In this document: positions 57,522 through 64,000 of the stretch, piece after piece
Layout of the letters: each line of letters starts with the position of its first letter
Numbering within the stretch: position 1 is the first letter of the stretch
Source: Todiramphus chloris collaris
Lineage: Eukaryota > Chordata > Aves > Coraciiformes > Alcedinidae
Length of the DNA stretch: 64,000 nt
Reading direction: 5' to 3'
Assembly: GCA_025345505.1 (NCBI GenBank)
Contig: JANVCC010000018.1
Span: 57,020,570-57,084,569, forward strand
Made by a program: the position numbers and the translations under genes
The notes under the pieces: model-generated
The model's input: the letters and a program-made list of their open reading frames with translations, nothing else
What the model was told of the DNA's origin: nothing
The model's database searches: none

Positions 57522-59655
57522 TTAGCTTTCAGGGAAAAAAAAAACCAAGCAAGCAAAAGCCAGAAATAATTAGCTTAAATACACTTACAGGAGACAGTAT
57601 CACCCAATTGCATGATATATACCTGGAATGTGATGAATATGGATGAACTAAGTACTATAGGACACAAATCCAAGGGCTGAGAGGCCCAACTGGGAAAGGA
57701 GAGGAAGGACATGCATCCAGCATCATAGAATTCAGGAACGTCTGCCACAGCAGGCTCTGCCATGGCCACTTTGCATCACTCTTCAACTATAAACCTGTTT
57801 CAAATGAAATTCAAGTCTCCATGATACTGAATGGCACTTCAGGACCCTGGTATCCTGCAACGTCTGCCCTTGAGGGTGAAAGCTATTTTTACATTTGTTC
57901 AAAAGACAACTGCAAGTGTAAAGGTATCGTGTTTACTCATGCACTCCTTTCACACATGCAAGTAGCACGACAAAGACTGTGACATTCTTTTGGCAGTTGA
58001 AGACTGCAAACTTGATATTGAAAATTCTTAAGGCTATATGAATGCTTTCAAATGCATGAAGGAAAACAGGACAGAAAAGATAATAACAGGTAACAAACAT
58101 ACAGTAGAAAGCACCATTCTACTATGTAAAGGACTACAGGTCACTATAAAGAGTTTACATATTTTGGATTTACAAATCTAAATCTATAAAGGTTAGTTCC
58201 AGGATCAGCACAGGGAAAACTAGAAACTATTCTCCAACAGCACGAGCCCAAATCTAGTTCAAGACCTCACTCAGGACATTTAACTAATTTGTGCTTCAGT
58301 TACTCCTTCCCCTTCAGAAGTCTTTATTATCTTAGTATCTGTGAATGAAAAAAAAGTTAATTGAACCACAGAAGGGTAGAATTTTGGATCTGCTCATCTG
58401 CCTTTGGAGCAAAACAGTTATGGATTTTATGGGTCTGGTGTTCCTCTTGTTTTTTTGGGCTTTACAATAGAAACTCCACTACCATCAGCACATCTACTAT
58501 GCCAGCAAGGCCACAACAACATTTAGCCATTCAGTTAACGATGGCTCCTGAGGTATAAGGGCTGGTACACACACACTGATACTTGAGTTTGTTAACTCTG
58601 GTTCTCAAACCTAGCTACTGTGTTACTTAGGTGAGCATGGAATCTAGTTCTAGTCCAAAAATCTCCCTGCACTGCTTTGGCCTCCTGCTAGAAGCCAAGC
58701 AAATGAAATATCAGAGTCAACTAAGGGTAAACCCACTTTACCTTCCTTGAATTTGTCCATTTCCCTCACCAGCGGTCATTGATTGTTAACTGACACTTTG
58801 TCATCAAGATTTTCTTTGATATAGTGAAAATTCATTCTTGATCTTCATGCAAAGTTCTTCCCTATCCTGTATTTTATTGGACAAGTCTTGTTGATTCAGC
58901 TGTGGCTACTGTGTAATCACTGCTTACCAGTGTCTGCATTATTTCGGCTGACTGGGAAGCTGATGGTAAACTTGGAGTCAGATTCTTTCATGATCAAGGA
59001 AGCAGAAGAGCCCAGCTGAAGGTCTTTGGGTCATAGGAAGTACTGCTACAGGCTCTCTCAACTGACAGCCATCATGGGCCTGGTCCTAACTCAGGGGTTG
59101 CAAAACTGTTTACCCCAAGCACTTTTGGACAGAGGACTTAGAGAACCAGCTGACTATTCTTCAAACATCTCTGTCAGACCATTTCACAATGGTGCAACCA
59201 TGACACCACATAACGTGGTATTGGAGCTTACTCTTTCAAACTCTTGATTCACACCTACCTTGGAGCTCTGAAATGCCAATCTGTCCCTCAACTATCTACA
59301 GACAGATGTCAGACACTTCTTCTTCCACCTGCCTAAAACCATAAAGGACAGCTTTCTGAAAACATTAAACTCATTGAAACTAAGAGCCACTGAAAGACAG
59401 CACATCATTCTCGTCACAGAAGAAGTCAAGCACTGGTTTGCTCATTGCTTCTTAGGGAAGGCTTTAGAGACTGCACCTCTCCAGACCAGTGATTCAGCTT
59501 GGTGCCAGACTTCAGTAAGTGCTGACCAAAAACAACTTACAAAAAAATACTACAGCATTTTAGACCTGTTGCAAACTTCAAAACCACTTTGATACTTTCT
59601 GACTTTGCAAACTCAAAGGTTGCAATTTTTAGTACAGTCATTTTCTCTCTTTTTA

Positions 59656-59680
59656 TTTTTTTTTTGGGGGGGGGGGGGGG
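59656..59680 (+). repeat. T10 followed by G15
   Basis: Ten T then fifteen G, inside the region upstream of KIAA0408. It is a simple homopolymer junction of uncertain exact length. Confidence 0.95.
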
Positions 59681-61168
59681 CTATATTTCTGTCTTTATAA
59701 CATTTCAAGACATCTCTGAGAAATAAAGAAAAAACTCTTTGCTCCACTAGAATCCTGCAAATATGTGTTAGAAAGAAATAATAATAATAAAATAAAATGC
59801 TGTAAAGTCATGAACATGACAGGCAGGTATAATCTGTCTACAAGTTGCACAAATGGTGATTTTGCTAGTGCACAATTAGTAATAATGACCATGCTACAAT
59901 AAGCAGTATATTACTAGAAAGAAAGTCAATACTATATAGCTTTTTTTTTTTCTTTTTTTTAACATATATAAGAATAGATATATAATATGTACTACTTCCA
60001 AGCACGTATATAGCATTGAAAAGGACCCCGGTGCTTTCTTAGAGCTGGGAACTACTATTACCATATTTGCACTCATTGTAACAATTTAAAAGCTTTTTTC
60101 ATATGGGACTCTGATTATAAGAAGAGACTGGAGACCATCAAAATGAAATCAAGTCTTGGAAAAGGTTAGTTACAGAAGTTAGTCACTTGTAGCTCTAAGA
60201 TCCACAAAAACCTTGGATTGCTGCTCATGTTTCTCTGATTTCCTCTTCACAAGTTCTGAGAAGAAAATTTATGCTTATTGATGTTAGCAGCTGGATGACT
60301 ATAGAGTTTTGCTGCTATTGTACAGTGGATAAATTCCTCAGAGAATTTTACTTGCTATTTCTATAACTCCCCCTTTTTTCTTGGTGCTTAGGTTGGATTT
60401 TTTGTGTGGTTGGTTTGGGCTTTTTTTTTTTTTTTCTGTTTTCCTTTTTATTTTTTCCCTCCTGCTAGCAATAAAATCCAATTTGTAGTCCTGGTAGTAT
60501 GCCCTAGGTCTGTATGGTGCACCGAGGTGTCCCCATGAGTATTCCACATGACTTAAGCAACCCAAAGGGATGCAAAATGCCACATTATAATTTGCTGTGT
60601 GGGTCAGAATGGTATCTGTGCTCTTGCAGTATTGGCACTTTCTGCATGTCCTAGACAAGGTCAGAAGCTCATTAAAGCAATCAAAATCAAGCAAATAATC
60701 AATTTCGTCTACATCAGCTGCATTTTCCCATAATTTTTCCTTTATCCCTCCCTCCTTTCAAGCAAAAAATGTTTTAAGCAGCTATTTGATACTAATGTTG
60801 TTATTCCCCCATGTCTTACTTGTGCACTTTCTATCCACATACTAAAAATGAAAAATAGTTTGCAAACAATCTCTATTGACTTCTAAAAATTATCTGCAGT
60901 GACATCAGCTGAAATGTTATTTTTCAGCAGAGATTAATCAATCAGATTGGGTGTGCACAACCATTCAGATATGTAAATATTCCCTCTATTTTACTGAAAA
61001 AAAAAAAAAAAAGGTGATTATTTTTCTAATGAAGTATTGTATTTTGGATGACTAAGGAAATTCAAAATTTGTCTTTGTTCAATTAGAAAAGTATGCCATG
61101 TGTCACAATACTGTGCACTTTATACATAAAAATAAACTACAGTTGTGTGAGTGTGAAAGAGAGAGATG

Positions 61169-61169
<1 letters not shown>

Positions 61170-61215
<46 letters not shown>

Positions 61216-61226
61216 NNNNNNNNNNA

Positions 61227-61270
<44 letters not shown>

Positions 61271-61295
61271 AAAGAAAAGAAAGAGAGAAGGGGGA
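61170..61295 (+). repeat. (GAAA)n microsatellite with an assembly gap inside
   Basis: Near-perfect GAAA repeat from 61170, broken by ten Ns at 61216-61225, then continuing to about 61275 and passing into an AAAAG/GAGA purine run to 61295. Apart from the gap, every base from 61168 to 61295 is a purine. The round gap size suggests a placeholder, so the true length is unknown. The open frames across it, rich in KERK or SFFL, are artefacts of the repeat. Confidence 0.97.
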
Positions 61296-61554
61296 TAGAA
61301 GGGAGGGAAGAGATCTGAATGCTCACTGTGCTACCTGTCATCCCTGTTCTGTTGATATATCTGTGCCTGCTCTGAAGAAACTATCTGAACCACTGAAGAG
61401 CTTTTCTCTAAGAATAAAGATAGTATACAACATACATGAACAGCACATTACATGTAAGTAACATTACAAGACATGTTTAAATAACTGGCACATTGCTTTC
61501 TTTTTTAATCTTAACTGTTCCAAACCACTGCTTTAAAATAAGCTGTAACCATAC

Positions 61555-61840
61555 CTTTTGTGGAGTAAGAAATCCTTCAGAAGTTTGTCAGTCCATTTCT
61601 AAACAGCAGTGAAAGCAATGAAATGCATAGGTAGCTGGGATCCAGTTCTGTGAATCTTGATCTTTAAAAGAAATAAGAAAGCTCAGCAAGACACAACCTT
61701 TCAACTGGGGCAGCATTTACAACTCTCCTTGAATAACTCCGCAACTTTTGCAAACTGAAAAACAGTTCCGTCCAGCATCATCCCAGCAGCTGGCTTCCAC
61801 GTGACGTCAGTGCACGGAGGATGGTTCTAAAGCCATCTCT
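61555..61840 (-). other. Candidate 5' non-coding exon of KIAA0408
   Basis: On the minus strand a donor-like CCACAAAAG|GTATGG ends at 61555. About 280 bases upstream of it lies a promoter-like cluster (TATA-like box and CRE). The coding start exon has an acceptor about 10 bases before its ATG, so at least one upstream 5' exon is expected, and this is the best candidate I see in the window. Intron 1 would then be about 4.1 kb. There is no protein support, so this is inference. Confidence 0.3.
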
Positions 61841-61867
61841 TCCAACCCCCAGCTCTGTAACTTTATA
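61798..61867 (-). promoter_or_regulatory. Promoter-like cluster: TATA-like box plus joined E-box/CRE
   Basis: The plus strand reads CACGTGACGTCA at 61798-61809: an E-box CACGTG overlapping a full palindromic cAMP response element TGACGTCA. On the minus strand a TATAAA (in GATATAAAG) lies at 61867-61862. The CRE would sit just downstream of a start driven by that TATA, or upstream of a TATA-less start further in. Both motifs can occur by chance, but a full CRE joined to an E-box is uncommon in this AT-rich DNA. Confidence 0.35.
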
Positions 61868-64000
61868 TCTCCTCATATTTTGTGTAAACAACTCCAAGTC
61901 CAGGACATTTTTAGGTTTTATAGTGCAGTCCAGTCTTTAAAGCTTGCCAAAGCAGACAGTGTTAATATCAAAGCTATGACAATAGGCAATTTTAGGTTTC
62001 TTTTATTAGCATCCACGTTGTAAAGGAAGATTCTTTGCTGTCTTTCAGATCCAGTTTTCGGGGTTATATTTTTTAGCATTATGATTTTGAGCTTTGCAAC
62101 TTGATCCTGATAAACTGCTTTGTAAAGGGGTATGTTTAAAGCAGCAGTCGTGTTGGTTAACAGCTATCCTAAAGAGCTGAAAGCAAACCACTCCTCCCTA
62201 AAATCTTTTTCTGTAGTCTAAATATGTTGTCACTTACAAAATGCAGAATTATTGGGCACTGTGTAATCCTACTGTCTTGCATTCTGGGAATAGTGATAAT
62301 GGTTTCTTTGGGATATACCCAAATATTCCTGCTACTTTATAAGGTTTCTGGATCAGATTCTCCAGTCTGTTAAGATACTTTTTGTCTCAGCAAAGCAAAG
62401 CACTTGAAATTGGACAGAGAATCTCCCTTGCACAGGAAAACTCATCCCCAGCACAAGGCTAGCAAGGAAGGTCCAAAACCACCTTGGCTTGGATTTAAAG
62501 CACCATGAGCACCCATAGTAAAGATCAGCATGGGGTGAGGGAAGGGAGTGTATGTGACAAAAATGATCCAGCAAGTGAAAGTCCACGGGAGACCCTGAAG
62601 CCAGTGTAGTGCAATTTTGCTGCTCCCCCTGCTGAGCCACAGGCAGGAGGAGCTCAGCTTGCTCCTTGCCTCTCTGCCCACCACAGTAACTCTTCCTGTA
62701 GCACTATGTGTTAAATTGCTTTCATTTGGCACACTGAGAGAGACCCCCAGGCAGAAGCTTCACACACATGCCGCTGCCCTGCTGGGTAATTGTGCTTGGA
62801 TATGTTTGTGGACAGTGATTGAGACCACCCATAGTCAGAAAATTCACATTTCAGGGAACGTTTGTCGCCACGTGTACCTGGAGAAGGGCCACAAAGTACT
62901 TGACTCACGCTGCATAAAACTCTGGATGAATTCTGATATTTGATGGGAGTCTCCAAATGCACTGAGCAGGAGCAATGTATATTTTTGTGGGCAGAGCAGC
63001 TGATGACAAGAGGATCAGCGAGACAAAGGATACGATAATAGGATTCACACATCCTTTGCTTACTCAGCACTCTCCTCTTTAGAACAATAAGGGTTTATCT
63101 GTGATAAAATCCATACACAGCATAGAGATTTTAGCTCTGTTGCATTTTGGAGTAAATACCAAAGCAGGTTTCAGGGAAAACACATTTTTTCTCCTTTTAT
63201 GGTCTAGCTATAAGCCTCAGTGACTACATTACTGGGGTGCTTATTCTGATGCCATGTAACCTAAGTAATGGGACTTGAGCTATTTATGAAAATTTCAAAG
63301 GTGATCTAAAAATTGAACAAAGATGCCCAAGTACACAACTGAGTGTTCCTGAAGAATATTCCCAACCTCTAAACTCTGAGGATTTAGAAGTCCCCTGCTC
63401 ATAAAGCAGTGGTATGACTTTCTTCTATGAGGTTACATCCCAACATGCCAGCTGACGTGGCTGGGAGCAAAGCCCAAGTGCCTGGGAGCAGAACTGAGCC
63501 CACAGCTGGAGGCTGGGTGCCACAGCTCTGCCTCCTCCTTGAACTCAGCACAGCTGCACCGCTGCAAATGAAGACAAGACTCTGAAGACATGGGTTTTTT
63601 CCTCTTATCCACCAGCATAGGCTATTATTCTTGTTCCTGCAATATTGTTAACTCAACGCCCCTCATCTTGTTACGTGAACTCTTTGAAGTAAAACACAGT
63701 AAAATTAAAGAAAACAATGGACTAAATCCTAGGCTTGAGTTTTCACTCAGGCAAAATCCTGCATTTCTGTCAGTGCGAGGAATTAGAAATGTGTGAGACT
63801 GAGGAACTCAGTAGGAGACAAGAGCTGGTCCCCACTCATAGGTTAAAGGGCCCTGTTAAGCTCATCGTAATACGGGAAAGGCAGAGAAACGCTGGAACAA
63901 AGAAAACATGAAGTGAGCTCTAAAAACCTGAGCTCATTGCTCTGGACATACTTAAGTGTGGCAACAGTGACTTTCGCTTTTGAGGAAAAAATGTTATGCA
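61868..64000. other. Upstream flank of KIAA0408, nothing recognised
   Basis: Unique DNA up to the window edge. In human the SOGA3 gene lies on this side in the same orientation. I found no exon resembling it here. Confidence 0.45.

Noticed and set aside
61093-61461. Open frame with a Lys/Glu/Arg repeat
   Set aside because: It is the GAAA microsatellite read as protein, and it crosses an assembly gap.
61838-61860. CTTCCAACCCCC stretch resembling a CR1 tail
   Set aside because: Too short, and it lacks the ATTCTATGA end and the neighbouring CR1 sequence.
61868-64000. Possible last exon of SOGA3
   Set aside because: No open frame on the minus strand resembles SOGA3. The gene is expected further right, outside the window.

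Overview
The window looks like bird nuclear DNA. Four CR1 LINE fragments end in the avian ATTCTATGA-type 3' tail, there are long-terminal-repeat (LTR) relics of avian ERVL and ERVK type, there is no SINE load, and the one recognisable gene is a vertebrate gene with small exons and GT-AG introns. I cannot name the species.

The only gene I can support is the orthologue of human KIAA0408, on the minus strand. Its five coding exons lie at 57422-57288, 54512-54171, 53824-53745, 52433-51059 and 49162-48989. Every junction has GT-AG borders and matching phase. The summed coding length is 2106 bases, or 701 residues plus stop, against about 694 in human as I remember it. The last coding exon lies in a different frame from the long open frames around it and is recognisable only by its conserved basic tail. 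A candidate 5' non-coding exon with a TATA-like box and a joined E-box/CRE lies near 61.55-61.87 kb. In human the upstream neighbour is SOGA3 (MTCL3), with known read-through transcripts into KIAA0408. Nothing of SOGA3 is visible here, so it should lie beyond the right edge.

From 1 to about 46.5 kb, downstream of the gene, I see no coding exon. This stretch holds four CR1 fragments (1.5, 13.2, 15.7 and 28.6 kb), three solo LTRs (5.9, 11.3 and 30.0 kb, all minus strand), one weaker LTR-like segment (3.1 kb), a tandem array of small palindromes (25.9 kb), a pyrimidine-rich tract (23.6-24.2 kb) and a few simple repeats. The many short open frames here have low-complexity or unfamiliar translations and I treat them as chance.

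From 46.5 to 49 kb is the probable 3' UTR. From 57.4 to 64 kb is intron 1 and upstream DNA, with a large interrupted GAAA microsatellite (61.17-61.29 kb, containing an assembly gap of ten Ns). I saw no CRISPR, tRNA, rRNA or bacterial features.
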